This document shows positions 34,222 through 46,744 of a stretch of 64,000 bases of DNA, piece after piece. The DNA comes from Paragonimus skrjabini miyazakii. Taxonomy: Eukaryota; Platyhelminthes; Trematoda; Plagiorchiida; Troglotrematidae. Position 1 is the stretch's first letter. Every line of letters begins with the position of its first letter. Location: the NCBI GenBank assembly GCA_014338405.1, contig JTDE01001368.1, forward strand, positions 34,577 through 98,576. Direction: 5' to 3'. The position numbers and the translations under genes were made by a program. The notes below the pieces were generated by a model. That model saw nothing but the letters and a program-made list of their open reading frames with translations, was not told where the DNA came from and searched no databases.

Positions 34222-34920
34222 ACATCATCATCAGCATAGACAGTAATACATCAGTGGTTCACACTAATGCTTCACTGCCACACAACCACGAAGAACAAAA
34301 GGCAAACCTACGTTTACATTCAAATTTACAACATCGAGATGCCCACACCTTGCAAACAAACAAACAAGCTGTAAGTGTAAATAAAGCGTCATCAGCAAGA
34401 TAACTTCCTTACGGCTTTCACTGTCCAACGTCATAAAGTACACTCATTTTACAGATGACTGCGTCAAGCAACCACAACATTCACGCCGCTGAGCTCGATC
34501 AGCCGTCATCTCACTAACGTCTCCAGCCACCAAGTCCGGGAGTCGCCCTTGCCACAGTCTGGGAGACAAACCCGATCTACATTGGCCAATCACTTGGTGA
34601 ACCATTCCATATCTCTGAGCCAGGTCACTATCTGTCCACCTCGCACCTTACGCCAGTCCGCCGCAGCATCGATAACAAATGTTCGGTGTGGCAAACGACT
34701 AGCTGACATCCTTAGTACATGACCTAACCACCTAAGCCTGTGCAAGTGTAAGGATTGAACAAAAGAACTCGTTTGACAATCAATGTCTAACATCCACTTC
34801 CTAACCTCCTCGTTGTTTGCTCGCTGGTGCCACCCGATACGAGCGATTGAACGCAGACATCAGTGGTTAAATACCTGAAGACGGTTCACGTCATCTACCC
34901 CGAACGGCCAGCTTTTGCTG
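34222..34920 (-). mobile_element. RTE-like non-LTR element, C-terminal coding remnant and 3' UTR
   Basis: Minus-strand insertion. From about 34890 down to 34590 one frame reads VDDVNRLQVFNH, stop, CLRSIARIGWHQRANNEEVR, SLHLHRLRWLGHVLRMSASR, GGQIVTWLRDMEWFTK. The pattern L.VF.HRCLR.IA...W......NEEVR....  RLRWLGHVLRM...RLP is the C-terminal signature of endonuclease/RT non-LTR elements of RTE type. The weaker continuation (VCLPDCGKGDS, WWLETLV) matches the same family. The 3' UTR follows, homologous to the copies at 4.9, 10.5 and 40.6 kb, ending in a short TGATGATG run (34224-34233 on plus). This copy links the (TGA)n-tailed repeats to an RT-coding element. Only one stop interrupts the readable C-terminal part. 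Confidence 0.8.
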
Positions 34921-37900
34921 TAGTAAACTAATACGACCCTCGCTATTGTCTGTCATACACGACCCTTAAGTGATCAAATGGATGTGAGCAGTGGCAAGCG
35001 GAGCACCATCAACAATGTACATCTCATCCTTATGGAGCCTGAAAGGATCACTCTGAATGTTAGACGTACTTAATGATAAGCACTGCTTCCGTCCGTGTTT
35101 CTTAAACTACTGGCAAATAAAACGGAAGGTTGACCTTCGAACTTCATGCTATTAATAGAATAAATGCATTTTCGGCGAAAGTTATTGCCGTAGGCTGAAG
35201 AGCGAACAGCATAAAGACACATTGTCATCCCTGGATGCGCAACAAATATTCGAAACGCACGGTTTGATCAACAGGGTACCAACGCCGTTGGCCACTTCCA
35301 CAAACCAGACGATTTGTTCCCTACATTTGATATCAAAATTTTGCTACCACCGTTGTTTACACGATAGAATCACATAATAATTCGGGATTAGCGTTGTAAT
35401 GCAGGGAGTAATTTTACAGTTGGGCGAAACGTACTCCTTACCATCTCTGCCAGAACTTGCTAGGAACTTCCAGCTGTGAATTGTCTGTATTTATAGAGTG
35501 AGTTTTTTTTCTCATATTAGCAGGTAAAACCCAGTTAACCCGAAGGTTTTCCAACAGACTACGGGTGCAAATTCGTGACTTTTAATGCGAAGTAGACAAA
35601 TCGTTTTTCGGTTATTCCTGGAAGGTTAATGAGATTTTTCAGACATTTAGATTAGTTTGAATATTCCGTGACACTTTGTGTTGGAAAGATTGGATCTGTG
35701 CAATAGTTTTGTTTTGTTTGGTAATACTGATCCATATGCAAAATGTGGTGTTGACCATCGATATTAACACTGTTTACTTGTCTACGTATGAAAGGTAAAG
35801 TAAATGCGCCCGGCCGTTTTTCACCTTGTTTTTCATAAACACCAGCTGTGATATCAGCGCTTATGCTTAAGTCCTTCAAAGTGTGTTATTAATAAATCTG
35901 TATTCAGATTATTTAGGATTATACCTAGCTGGGCTTAATGGATTTCAGAGTCAGACACAATGTAAATAATGCCGTAAGTACATCATTTGGAAGCATTCCA
36001 AATAGATCGAATTACAAAACCGCTTGAAATAGGAAACGTCCAGAAGGTACCTATGAAAATTTCACAGAAATAGGCAGTGCTTTTGCCATGTGTTTTCGGT
36101 TATGTCGACTGTGCTCTGATTGTGCAATCTGTGGGTTCGCTGAACTCACACACTCTCACCGCGGCCATTCAATGTCTCGTTTGCAGAAAAAGAGGTGTAA
36201 GCTAGACACAGCTGATCAATGTTGGACGACGGTTTTCTTTGCAAACTTTCAGATGTACTCTTCTTGAAAAAGATATGAAGGAAAGACACAAACACTTGGC
36301 TAATGATATCGTTACAGGATAGCGGCGCGGCGGCCGAACGTCTGTCATGTAAACACCTGCGTCTAATTCAGCAACACAGAGAATACTAATCAACCTCACT
36401 GACTTCCAAACAAACCTACACCCTCGAGTTAGTTTCTACTGACGCTTCTCAACTTATCTGACTAACGAAAGCATTATCATATCTCAGAATTCCTGACACG
36501 TCCTTAATAAGCATAGTCACCCACGGATATACCAAAATTTCAGATATCTTCTGTGTTCTAAAGACCACATTTTATAACGCCGATCATAACTCACCTTCCA
36601 CATATACGAAAAATCTCCTTAAAAATCAATGGTTCTCGGACGATGACTCCAGGTTCCGGCACCATCATAACAACTCTTCCTTGTTCTCTTATTATCAAGC
36701 TCAGCGAAAAATTACTAACGTTTTCAATATTCAATCCTAACTCCAAGATGTTATCATCTAGGCCACCACTGTCTCAAGTGGTCACCACTAAGAACTCTGA
36801 CTTCAAGGCATACTCAATCCTCTACATACAATCAAAAATATCATCACTTCGTTTGCTCAGGACGGACATAACGGCCGGCTGACGATTCGACCGTCCACCT
36901 TCGTCGTGACTCAGTTTATACGTAACCCTACTCTACTTTCAGTTAAAAAGACTTACCACCGCCTACCGTTTTCTTTACATCACTAAACAGTATTTCTCTG
37001 TAGAAGTCTCATTCTGCAATTAACACTACCAAATAATGTGGTACTTATGAAACCTCCAGTCACCCTTCCATCAACAGCCATAGAAAATTGTCAGCAGGAT
37101 AATAACGGCCCTCCACCGATAACCAGAGATTCACTTTCGACACCAGATGGCTTAAAGGAGATCGACACAACCACGTACCACTTGGTTACTTCAATCATCG
37201 GATAAATGGCAGGATCTCTGTAAAGCGATCGAAGACTTGGACTGGTTAGAACTACGGAGCCCAGCGTACCGATAGAAAACAGAGACACCAAACAACAACT
37301 AAATATATCATCAACAGTAGGCTTCCAAATACCTTTGCGCCAATACGGCTGCGAAGACGCAGACAAATCCTTTAGCATAAAGACACCTCCCTGTGCTGAA
37401 TACTGGACGAGAATATTGAAAATGGTTTCGCAATGGGCTTCGTGAAAATGCAAACTCCACCCTAATTGAAAAGAGATACCTTGGTGCATACCTCATATGG
37501 ACTTCAGCTTTGGCCGCTTCGTGGACTACTGCACCGTCATCCCAAAAGTGGTATACGTCAGACACATCCGTTCCGTAAAATACCACCTTCCGACCAATAT
37601 GGCTGCAGCGTCTCTTAGTATACCTTATAAGGTTTTCATGGCCGTCAACCGCATCGGTTCCAGAACAACTAAATCCAGCCGATTTAAAAAAGAGCGCCTT
37701 AAGCCATTGCTTTCATAACAGAAGTCAGGAATTTCACTAGCCGCGATGGGAGCCTACAATGTCAAAGGTTCCGTTTTATCAGCTGCTGTCATGTTTCATC
37801 ATCCAGTATGCAATAAAAGCTAATAGAAAATCATTTTGAAATAAACAAACAATTAATATAGTCTAGCTCAAAAGCGGATAGGCAGTACATAGTTGGATCC

Positions 37901-38934
37901 CAACCTGGGGATAAAAAGAAGCTGATCGTTGAGGACTTTGTGGAACAAATTCTGTTGGCGATGTGTGAAATGCATGTAATCATTTTCTGTGAAAAGTCCG
38001 CACTGAGTTCCAGCTGTCTGCGAATACTATGCCGACCATGAAATGGAACCATTTATCTGGCCGTCATGGTCACTTTGTCGAAAAATCAGAAGACTGACGA
38101 ACAACGGCTAATCAGTTAGCCTGCAAAATTAACTCATCAGTAATTTCGAAGACCAACAACATTTTGACAACGTTTCACTTGACATTCTGAAGACATTATC
38201 ACCTTAGTGCAGTGATGCATATGGTCTAAGTTAGTCGTACGAATCCAACCAGAAATGTGACTTGTAAGTTCGCATACTGTAGGGGAATTCCATCCAGGTT
38301 GCAGTCGCTCTCTTTTCTTAAATAGAGTTATCAGAGGACAGTTAATTCCATAGACAGCTTTTAGAATAGCATCAGAAATGTCAGTTGTTCCTGACATTCT
38401 AGTCAATCAAAAAAATAACCTGGTTTCATTTCGAATAAAGTAATGTACATAAAATAACTTCGGTCGGTACATCAATTCCATACGTTTTTCAATCCCTGGA
38501 AAGTTGACCTCAAAGTTACCGTTATCTGCTTATGAGCACTTGAGGTCAGTCGCTAGATCACTAATAGGCTGCTCGATGAACTTTGATGAGCGCGGTTTCC
38601 ATAGTGCATCATAAAGTGAATCGAATCATCAAGGTCAGTGCAGCAAACGGCCACTAATAAATTCATAGCCACTGATGGGTTGAATTCACGCCCACGTTCT
38701 TGTGGTTAGATCTCAACTTGCATCATGATTTCTGGTACAAAATCTAACAAAACTATCGAACCAATTACATGTGACTTTATACAACCATCGAGACCTAGTA
38801 GCTGGTTGCGGGTATTTTACAAGTGTGTTACGTAGACGTCGAAATGGCATAATTAGACACTGTTTTATAGATGCGATACTCCCAGACGCTTATGAATAGC
38901 AGTCTCATCTAGAATGCTGCCTTCAATAAAACAG
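34921..38934. other. No recognisable gene
   Basis: The first 150 bases may continue the RTE-like element. Overlapping frames at 37091-37489 (132 codons, minus), 37311-37586 (minus) and 37497-37718 (plus) are in a more G+C-rich stretch that may be an old element, but no diagnostic motif was found. An 89-codon minus frame at 38406-38137 is also unassigned. Confidence 0.4.
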
Positions 38935-39260
38935 TGAGTATGCCTTGCCTGAACTTTGTCTGTAATTTCCGATGAAGTTGTTTCACGAAGTGGAATCGAA
39001 CAATAGTTTAGCTTTTTTGGATGTGCTCATTACTAGACGTGCGGATGGCACGTTACAGCGCACGGTTCACCGCAAAGCGACATGGAGTGGTCAATACCTT
39101 CAGTTTTTCAGCTTTGCCCCGATTGCATACAAACGGGGTTTGGTTAAGACACTGTTTCATAGAGCCCCCGATACACTGCAGATGAAACAGGAATTGTTGA
39201 GACAAACGTTGCTGGTAAATGGAAGTTGTCCACTCAGAAATTAGACTGTAATTGTTTGGT
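38935..39260 (+). pseudogene. Penelope-like element RT C-terminal fragment
   Basis: The frame 38972-39244 reads VESNNSLAFLDVLITRRADG, TLQRTVHRKATWSGQYLQFF, then YKRGLVKTLFHRAPDTLQMK and LLRQTLLVNG. This matches the conserved PLE RT segment: E....L.FLDVL..R..DG.L...V.RK.T....YL.F.S.....KRG+V.TL..RA......  L...L..NGYP. The NGYP motif is altered to NGSC. A near-complete 90-codon stretch without stops suggests a younger copy than the others. No palm or GIY-YIG part is readable next to it. Confidence 0.8.
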
Positions 39261-39809
39261 TAAAATGGTTACCTCTCCATCCAGCATACAAGGATTACAG
39301 ATCTTGTCCATACAGCAAAACGTAGGTGTTTAACTCATCACTTGCTGATCATCTGTTAATGACCGCTCATAGTATTGATCTAAATGTATCATTTAATATC
39401 CAAGCGTGCCATGACTAGCAGCGTACATCGATATGGCTGTTAATCCAACGCATTTTAAATCAGAACAGCTAAGAATGACGGTAAGCTTCCTATGATAGAG
39501 GTAGCGTCAGATGACGACCTTTGAAGTTTACTGTCTGATTAGTTCCTACACCAATTTGCTTAACTTGGAACTTTTGTTACGTTTTAGGTTAAGTTATTGT
39601 TTGAAATGTGCCACATAATCGAGTCATCTCATAACAAGAGTTTGTGTTTATTCAAGGAATCCAATGTTTAAAGCTAGAATAAGACGAGCATTTAACATAT
39701 CATTACTGTAGCTTACTTGATTGAGCGGTCAAATGGGTATGCGTGTACCACGTTACAAACATCACATGCGATTATAATGTTATGTATTTTTTAACCTCAA
39801 TAATTTCAG
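39261..39809. other. Probable intron upstream of host exon
   Basis: No element recognised. The 3' part (TATTTTTTAACCTCAATAATTTCAG) looks like a normal polypyrimidine tract, branch region and acceptor. Confidence 0.4.
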
Positions 39810-40205
39810 TGTTGGCAGTGTGAGTCCAAATCCGCAAACCCAACCCAGTTCGGCTGGGCTACTGAACTCTTACAGGAAGACGGGCTCTTAAATGAAACAG
39901 GTTTTCAGTTGTTACCTCGCGTGCAATGTGCCATTTCGGAGTACCAATTACAGTGGCTCAATTCACAGCTGCAAGAAGCAACCAGAAGAACGGATAATGT
40001 TATCTTGGCTTGTGAGTTGTATACGTTTTACATGTACCAAGGTATTAAAAACAACCAGATGAAACCAGGACAAATGACAGCCGAAGTTTTACTGTCGATG
40101 CACGCCGTCGGTGGCCTACATTTCAGACACACTCATGCACAAAGACAGTATAACAATCTGAGTGAACGTAGATCGTCTATATCACAAACACGTGCCGCGC
40201 ACTAG
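39810..40205 (+). CDS. Probable terminal exon of a host gene (uncharacterised protein)
   Basis: An in-frame stretch of 131 codons plus TAG runs from the acceptor ATTTCAG (AG at 39808-39809), or from an alternative AG at 39817-39818, to 40205. AATAAA follows at 40244-40249, 39 bases after the stop, as expected for a last exon with a short 3' UTR. The protein starts CWQCESKSANPTQFGW, continues with an amphipathic stretch around LQWLNSQLQEATRRTDNVIL (residues about 50-70, possibly a short coiled coil), and ends in a polar Arg/Ser tail (SERRSSISQTRAAH). I do not recognise the family; the CWQC start could be half of a zinc-binding site continued from the previous exon. Splice site, open frame and poly(A) signal together, in otherwise repeat-laden DNA, make a real exon likely. 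Upstream exons are not identified. Confidence 0.5.
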   Translation, partial: CWQCESKSANPTQFGWATELLQEDGLLNETGFQLLPRVQCAISEYQLQWLNSQLQEATRRTDNVILACELYTFYMYQGIKNNQMKPGQMTAEVLLSMHAVGGLHFRHTHAQRQYNNLSERRSSISQTRAAH

Positions 40206-40243
40206 ACTAAAGCGCATCAAAGGAGCAACAAAAACGCGACAGG

Positions 40244-40249
40244 AATAAA
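40244..40249 (+). terminator. Polyadenylation signal AATAAA
   Basis: Canonical hexamer 39 bases after the stop codon of the candidate terminal exon, followed by a GT-containing stretch (GTGGTTATATTGTAGTGG) that could be the downstream element. Confidence 0.5.
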
Positions 40250-40301
40250 GTGGTTATATTGTAGTGGAAAATAGCATCAATTTGATGAAAAACAAGAGTA
40301 A

Positions 40302-40590
40302 TTAGGTTAACGGCTGACATTGGGCTTCAACAATGATGTGTTCTGATTGGCCAGTTAGTGTGAACCGATGGTTTGAATCGACCATTTCTGCGCACATCTG
40401 ACACACACCCCAACAGGCTGTTGTAAACAAATGGTTATTCAAACTGAACGGAGTGGCTAATAGATCTTTTAATTTGTTGGGATTATTTATCCTTCGGAGT
40501 GGTCTTATCGTCTTACGGACGGTCACTGGTTGGTAGTTATGCTTTTGTAAATTATGCGGTTTTATGAGCAACCTGCTGCAGGGCATCCGA
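40302..40590 (-). pseudogene. Possible Penelope-like element linker fragment
   Basis: The 94-codon minus frame reads INNPNKLKDLLATPF, then CWGVCQMCAEMVDSNHRFTL and EHIIVEAQCQ. In PLEs with a GIY-YIG endonuclease, the linker between RT and nuclease has the pattern P..LKDLL.R......, C..C..C....., ..I....C. The resemblance is fair, but there is no following YVG motif, so it is a tentative assignment. It lies on the opposite strand to, and just downstream of, the candidate host exon. Confidence 0.35.
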
Positions 40591-40624
40591 TGCCGTCAAA
40601 GTTCACTAAAACAAGTAAGACCGT

Positions 40625-40838
40625 TCACTTGGTTAAGGGTCAAGGTGTAGGTGTCTCAATGTTGTATTTTTGAATGTAGACATAGCTACTGTTTTTAGTA
40701 GTTAGGTTCCGTTTCCCTCCCCTTCCTTCTTTTTTCACTCTTCCTATACAGGTTTTTTCCTACATGGTTGTGTGGCAGTTAAGCATCAGTGTAAACCACT
40801 GCTATATTGTTGTCTATGATGATGATGATGATGATGAT
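40625..40838 (+). mobile_element. RTE-like element 3' UTR with (TGA)n tail
   Basis: Closely resembles 4945-5152: TCAAGGTGTAGGTGTCTCAA, GTAGTTAGGTTCCGTTTCCC, GTTGTGTGGCAGTTAAGCAT, then TATTGTTGTCTATGATGATG and about eight TGA units (40815-40838). A 5'-truncated insertion with no coding sequence. Confidence 0.75.
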
Positions 40839-43099
40839 CAGTCTAGCGAGAATCCAGATTACCTAATGGTACCTAATTTTTTTATTCGTTATTATTGCAT
40901 GCGTGAGCCAGTCTCCAGCTAACTGAGGGAGAGTTCTCGATATTTCTAATACCAGACGATATCTATCATACAACAACCCCTTGTGCTTTTAATGCCAAGG
41001 TTAAAATGTCAGATAATCAGTTAATTTAATTGGTTTCAATTCTCTACACCTGAACCCCTAAATTCAACGGAGTTACACACCGCGACAAGGCTATAAGACT
41101 ACTCAATAGTAAATTGATAACTTTACTACAGTATGTCTCAACGTCCTTACTTTTTATGTCCAACTATCTATAACTATTGCATGCCATAATAGTAAGGTAA
41201 AATTTGGTATAGAAAGTGACTAAGGAAATATAGAAATGATGGTGACATTCCAGTACATCACTTTCATCCTTCAAACATATAAACACATGACATCAGTCCA
41301 TTTTGCAGTGAGAAGGTCATTATGTCACATGAGTACAATTTACCGTAAGGATCTGCACACGTTGGGTTATAGAAATGGCGTGGGCTTACAGAACATCCTG
41401 GATAGAATGAACAATGATCCTGGTTCTAAGATGGAAACAGTCGGAGAAGTTATTTATTGTAATTCATGAGAACTAAAACTTAGCGAATGCGAGAAGGTAT
41501 CATTTCAACATCTACACAGATTCATTTTTAACGCATTAAGGAGACTGACAGACTACTCCGAGGGAAAAGACGTGCTATCAGTCCTTTACTGAGGGATTTA
41601 CATGAGCAAGTGAACAGTTATGGAATGTTAACTGAGGAACATAAACGCAAAATCCTCTGATCATTGCTTTTCATAGTAAAGCTTTATTGGCAATCAACAT
41701 TTACGTTCGGCATCTCCACATGTACCATAAGAAATAGACTATGAGAATACCCCTGTTCTTATCCAGGTGGATGATAACTAGCATCTGATAAGTGACACTG
41801 GTGATTGTGCTTTTCTAATGAGAATCTATCCAGTCTTGGTGGCCTCGGTGAATATATACTTGATTCGAGTCGATCTTTAAAAAGTTGAGATGTACTTTGA
41901 GAAGAAAATGGGGAAAAGAGATCGGCGATTGTTCGAGTATTGCGAGTGAGGGATGAACGAATTAATTACTCTGGATAGTGTTACGTTTAACACGGATCAT
42001 GTGTACGACTTACCAAGCTATATAAGAAGACAAGTATTCTTTATGAGCACAGGGATATCCCGATCCAAACGTGAAAATATCATATCTTCGTTGTGGGATA
42101 TGTGTTTTAATAGTTATCCTGTAGTACTGACCTAAGCTGTGTCTAACGACTTTCTTGGAACATGCGATCGGTGCTCCTGATAACAAGTAAAATATTGGGC
42201 GGTCTTATAGTTTTATCATGGAGTTTAAGCACGCGAAGTAACTTCCGACAGTACACACCCAGGTCACACAAATTGAAAAGCAAAACAACATTACGGGGTA
42301 CTCGCCAAAAATAGCTTTAAACAGAGAACTTAGGAACGGTTCGTATTATAATGTAATTACAGTGTAAAGTGGAGCATACGTTGTTCCATCTTATCGGATG
42401 CACATCATAGCCTAAGGGTCTCTGTGGGAAAGTGAACTAAAAGCCGTGGAGCAAAGTGATAAAATTACTAAAAACATATGACGGTATCCATTTCCGACTT
42501 AGCCTATCAATTTGACCGAAGCCAAAGGACGTCTGCACATAGATCTCAACACAAGTGGTTTGTACTGCACCACTTATTGTTTCACTGACAGTTCTCGTAT
42601 TCCGCGTAAACCCGGGAGAATAAGAAAAGAAGGCGTTTAATCGAAGACCGTTTTGGTCTAGCCAGCCAACCTTAATTACCCAGGTGATAGGTTAGTGTGA
42701 CAGGGAAACTCTTATCTATCTGAAACAAAACAGAGAGATCTTAATGTTAAGATCTACCATGTAAAGGAGGATACTAAGAATATAAGCCAACAGAAGTTGG
42801 AGTGTAAAAGAATATATTAGTGCTTTTCGTATAGAATTAGGTATAAAAACAGAAATTTAACTACGGACCGGGGTATTAAAGGGGACCGTTGTCATACAGT
42901 TCATCAGCAAAGTTGAATAACAAAAAAGGAAGTAGGCCATCTTAATTTATTTATCTGGAATGGACAGCGGGTGGTTTGCTAAACGGGGGAAGGTCGTTAG
43001 TTGATACGCTAGAGAAAATATATAGGCGACTTAACCTACTTGCACCTAACGCACTCGCCGTCTCTTTGCTGATGGTGTATTGTGAGTATTTTGTGGGTA
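40839..43099. other. No recognisable feature
   Basis: Short frames only (77 codons at 41236-41469, 60 codons at 41953-42135, both plus), with no motifs identified. Confidence 0.45.
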
Positions 43100-44500
43100 C
43101 ATGTCAATTCGAGAAGGCCAGCGCAGTTATGACTTCGCTTGTCGTAACAGCATATGGTCATGCCACCAAGGATCTATGATGTCTATAATTTGTCTGTGTA
43201 CCAACTGGTTAAGTTTACGGCTGTATAACTGGCATTTAATGGACTTTCTGACATCCGTCTGGACCAAACCCTTCCAATTGATTTGGCTCTGGGTTGCATC
43301 CTACCGATATCAAAGACCCATACTACACCGCGAAAAATTTATTCGGCTAACATCCTGGTACTACAGCTTGTCCAATGGAATTTCGTTAACTTGTTTTGTG
43401 GTGGCCGAACAGTAGATGCTTTGGAATCCATTTGCTTCCCAATCCCACAGATGTGTCCTAGCCATAAAAGCTGATTGAGCATTAGTATAAGATCAATCCA
43501 GTCCGTGCCCGCTAGCTGAAATACCCTAGTTTTCGGAACCATGTGCAACCACGGAACACCCAAGATGCACCTTAGCACAGGCGGTTGGAAGCGGACTAAG
43601 TGGTACATATTTCGTTGATACAGTATCTAAGTTTCTCTGGCGTACAAAGGCGTAGACGGCACAACTGAACGGTAGGCAAGCAGCTTTATGTTCCTACTAG
43701 ACTGCGGTTCTTCCGGACACGTCTTTCATGACCTCCGCTTGCTTATACCACACGAGTTCGCAATTCGCGGTTCACGAGTAGATCTGAAGGCAGGTTGCTA
43801 TCCACGTAGCCGAATTTTGCACAGTGTCCTCGATGGTGCAGATTTCAGGTGTAGATACTACACTTCAACCAGAAAATGACTAAAAGAAGTAAAATGACAA
43901 CCTTGTTCATATCCACACCGAATTTGTCTACTGTGACCGTAACTATTTTTTTCAGATTCACTTAAGTACGAATTAACAGCATAATACTGGCTGCAAACAA
44001 TACCATCCTAACGATTGATTCATGTGGCAGACATTGTAAACCAGAGCGTTAACTATTCAGCAAGCGTGCACTCCTGCGGTATTTGATTGAAACACTGTCC
44101 TTCGAGTGTTGGAGAGCAAGTTTAAACACTATGGTCAACAACAAGGTAAATGAAATTTTGACTTAAATATCGAATTGATTCTCACCGCTGACGATTTTAA
44201 ACTCATGAGGTAGATTCACTCGACTGCATCCTTACCCATACAGTCGCACGTAGCATCTAACTCAAATTGACGAGCTTACGTGAACATCTAAACCTATCGC
44301 ACACCATCCAAAAAGCTTTGCGGCTCATGAATTGAAACGCCATAGTAAAATTGGCAAAGAAATTGTTCAACGGCTGATCGCACTCGTGACATTTTTCCTG
44401 GAGCTCGTAAGTGGCGAGCACCATATTAATAGCACTGCGAGTCATCTGGAACTTACATCGATCTTCATAGACATTTGTCTTCAAGAATTCCGCATTAAGC
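43100..44500 (-). mobile_element. Degenerate non-LTR retrotransposon RT, minus strand
   Basis: On the minus strand, 44484-44257 contains LATYELQEKCHECDQPLNNF followed by FANFTMAFQFMSRKAFW. This matches RT motif A of the LINE type with QEKCREQ..PL..AF.DLTKAFD.V.R..LW, with the catalytic Asp replaced. Further along (43700-43340) the C-terminal region reads PLYARET, YQRNMYHLVRFQPPVLRCIL and MLNQLLWLGHICGI, matching LLY..ETW..Y.RH...L.RF....LR.ILGI ... L.WLGH. The palm between them is too decayed to read. No YADD or FADD box is visible. It belongs to a different LINE type from the RTE-like and CR1-like elements in this window. Dead copy. Confidence 0.7.
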
Positions 44501-46314
44501 TAACTGAACATGGTTCTTTCTAGAACAGTTACAGCACGGTTCAGTAGACAAGTTTCTTGATAATTTTCTGTGCTATGTCTGCTACACTTACATTTACATA
44601 AAATTACAATGAGAACAATGTTAAACTGCTGCTGGTTTGTTTCCTGTTTCATGATATACCGTAACAACTGAAGCAGGGCATGGTCCAGAGCTTGATCACC
44701 AAGTGTAAAAACCTCTCCTATTAATCGATCTTTGATCGCCGCCTTTACGTTCCTGCTTGGTTAACCATTAAATAAAGTGACTCACGAGGGTAGAATTCAT
44801 CGCAAGGAGACCAGTGAACACTAAAGTATACGAATATGTCTAACGAGGTAGAATACAATGATGGCAAAAGGTTTAGTCGAGTACAAGCGGACATGAATTT
44901 TGAATGCCAAATAGGAAGGAGTAGATCAGAGGAGTTGTGGCTTAACCGAGAATTTACTTAATATCAACACAACGCACAGTATGCTTTCTCGTAACCGTTC
45001 TGTTTGCCGTTCGGAAGTACTAATAGACTAGACATTAAAAAGGACTTCGCTGACGCAAAATGATCAGCTTAGACTTCTGATTGTGACGCAGCTTAGTATG
45101 GAATGATAATCCGTATACATAGACAGCCAACGAATAGTCACATTAATTAGAGGTTGTCTTTCAGCAGACGTCACAAATACATCATTACACTTTAAAGATT
45201 TCACGTTTAAGGTTGTAAGATATGGTCAACTGTAATACTCGGAATTAGGGACTTCGAATAGCCTTAGAAATCGTATTCGGATTGAAACCTCCCACGCAAG
45301 TAATAAGGAGAAGACCTTGTACCATTTGCAGTAGGCAGTTCTTATTCATAAGACAAGAATCCAAATTAATGGATGTACAACAGTATTAAGGAAATCATAG
45401 TCACTCATTCGCTGATCACATGGATACATACAAAGTCACAAACTGTACATTAATTGGTGCAATACAGGACAAAGAAATAAGCGAATAACAGAAGGCGTAA
45501 CACTGAGACGGGTTGTCCAATCCTGATGCAGTATCCTCATCGCGATGTTTGGATTGGTTCCTTGTTAGATTTTCTATTGTGTCGAGGTTTAGATAAGCGG
45601 TGAACCGAGCATATTTTCACCACATCAACTGAGTGACAGAATTCAGCAATTCAGTACTTCTTCCACTTTTTGGTTTGCGTGTTTTAGTGCACTTCATTCA
45701 CACACGTCAATCGAAATGCTTCTTTTAACCTAGACAGATTTTAAAAAAATAGTGAAAGAAATAAACGGAATACTTGGCTTCTCATGAGTGGTAGGAAGTA
45801 AGAACGATAAAAGAGTAAACAGGAAGACTAATTTCATTAGGTTGTCAAAATGATCCTTCATTAATTTCAGCTAGGTAGTACTAAGATTATCAGCTTGAGT
45901 AGGAGAAGGAAGAAGGTCATGATCGAAGAGAAGTCAGATGCGAACCTGACACCGAAAAAGACTTCGCATGGACACAGAAGCCGGCAAGAAGTACAACTAC
46001 CTGAAGAGGTAGACCGGTTTATTTGATAAGCAAACCGTTTCATTCCTGCTTGGAATTTGACGTTTTGCTCTAAACATAAAATGGTTTCGAAAAACCTTTG
46101 AAACGATCGATCGGCATGCAATAAGAAAAGGTTTTCGATTTCTTTAACTCAGTACTCCTGGGGATTTGGTGAAATAAACATCGATACAATCACTCAGATG
46201 AAGATGCCTGTTTTCCTTCCGCGGGAGAAAACAAACTTTTTACAACTGACCTTCCATTGAGGTGAAATAACCACACCTGTGCTGATCTAGCTGGCAGTTA
46301 GTTTATTTAGCTTA
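44501..46314. other. No recognisable feature
   Basis: About 1.8 kb with only one moderate frame (84 codons, 46121-45867, minus) and no motifs. Confidence 0.45.
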
Positions 46315-46377
46315 TATCGTAAGAGTACACTGAAGCAGTTTAACAAAAATAGCTGAAGAGGGTAACCATTAGGTTAG
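46315..46377 (+). repeat. 63-bp direct repeat, left copy, at gap edge
   Basis: TATCGTAAGAGTACACTGAA through AACCATTAGGTTAG, identical in all 63 bases to 46478-46540. It abuts the N run directly. Confidence 0.95.
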
Positions 46378-46477
46378 NNNNNNNNNNNNNNNNNNNNNNN
46401 NNNNNNNNNNNNNNNNNNNNNNNNNNNNNNNNNNNNNNNNNNNNNNNNNNNNNNNNNNNNNNNNNNNNNNNNNNNNN
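46378..46477. other. Assembly gap of 100 N
   Basis: Placeholder gap between the two identical 63-bp sequences. It may be spurious, because the contig ends overlap. Confidence 0.95.
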
Positions 46478-46540
46478 TATCGTAAGAGTACACTGAAGCA
46501 GTTTAACAAAAATAGCTGAAGAGGGTAACCATTAGGTTAG
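46478..46540 (+). repeat. 63-bp direct repeat, right copy, at gap edge
   Basis: Identical to 46315-46377 and begins at the first base after the gap. Confidence 0.95.
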
Positions 46541-46744
46541 CCATCGTAAATCGTCTTCGCTTGTTGGGTTTAGGTCTTGTGACTCGCGTGACTTATGAAG
46601 GCTAATGACATTGTATGTCACAAAGGTTGCCAGTAGTTCACCTAGCAACCACCAAAACAAGGGCAATTAATAAGCACACAGGAAGCTAATTGACTGAATT
46701 ATCCCAAATTTCTGTGCTACAAGTCGGAATCAAATTAGAGGACC

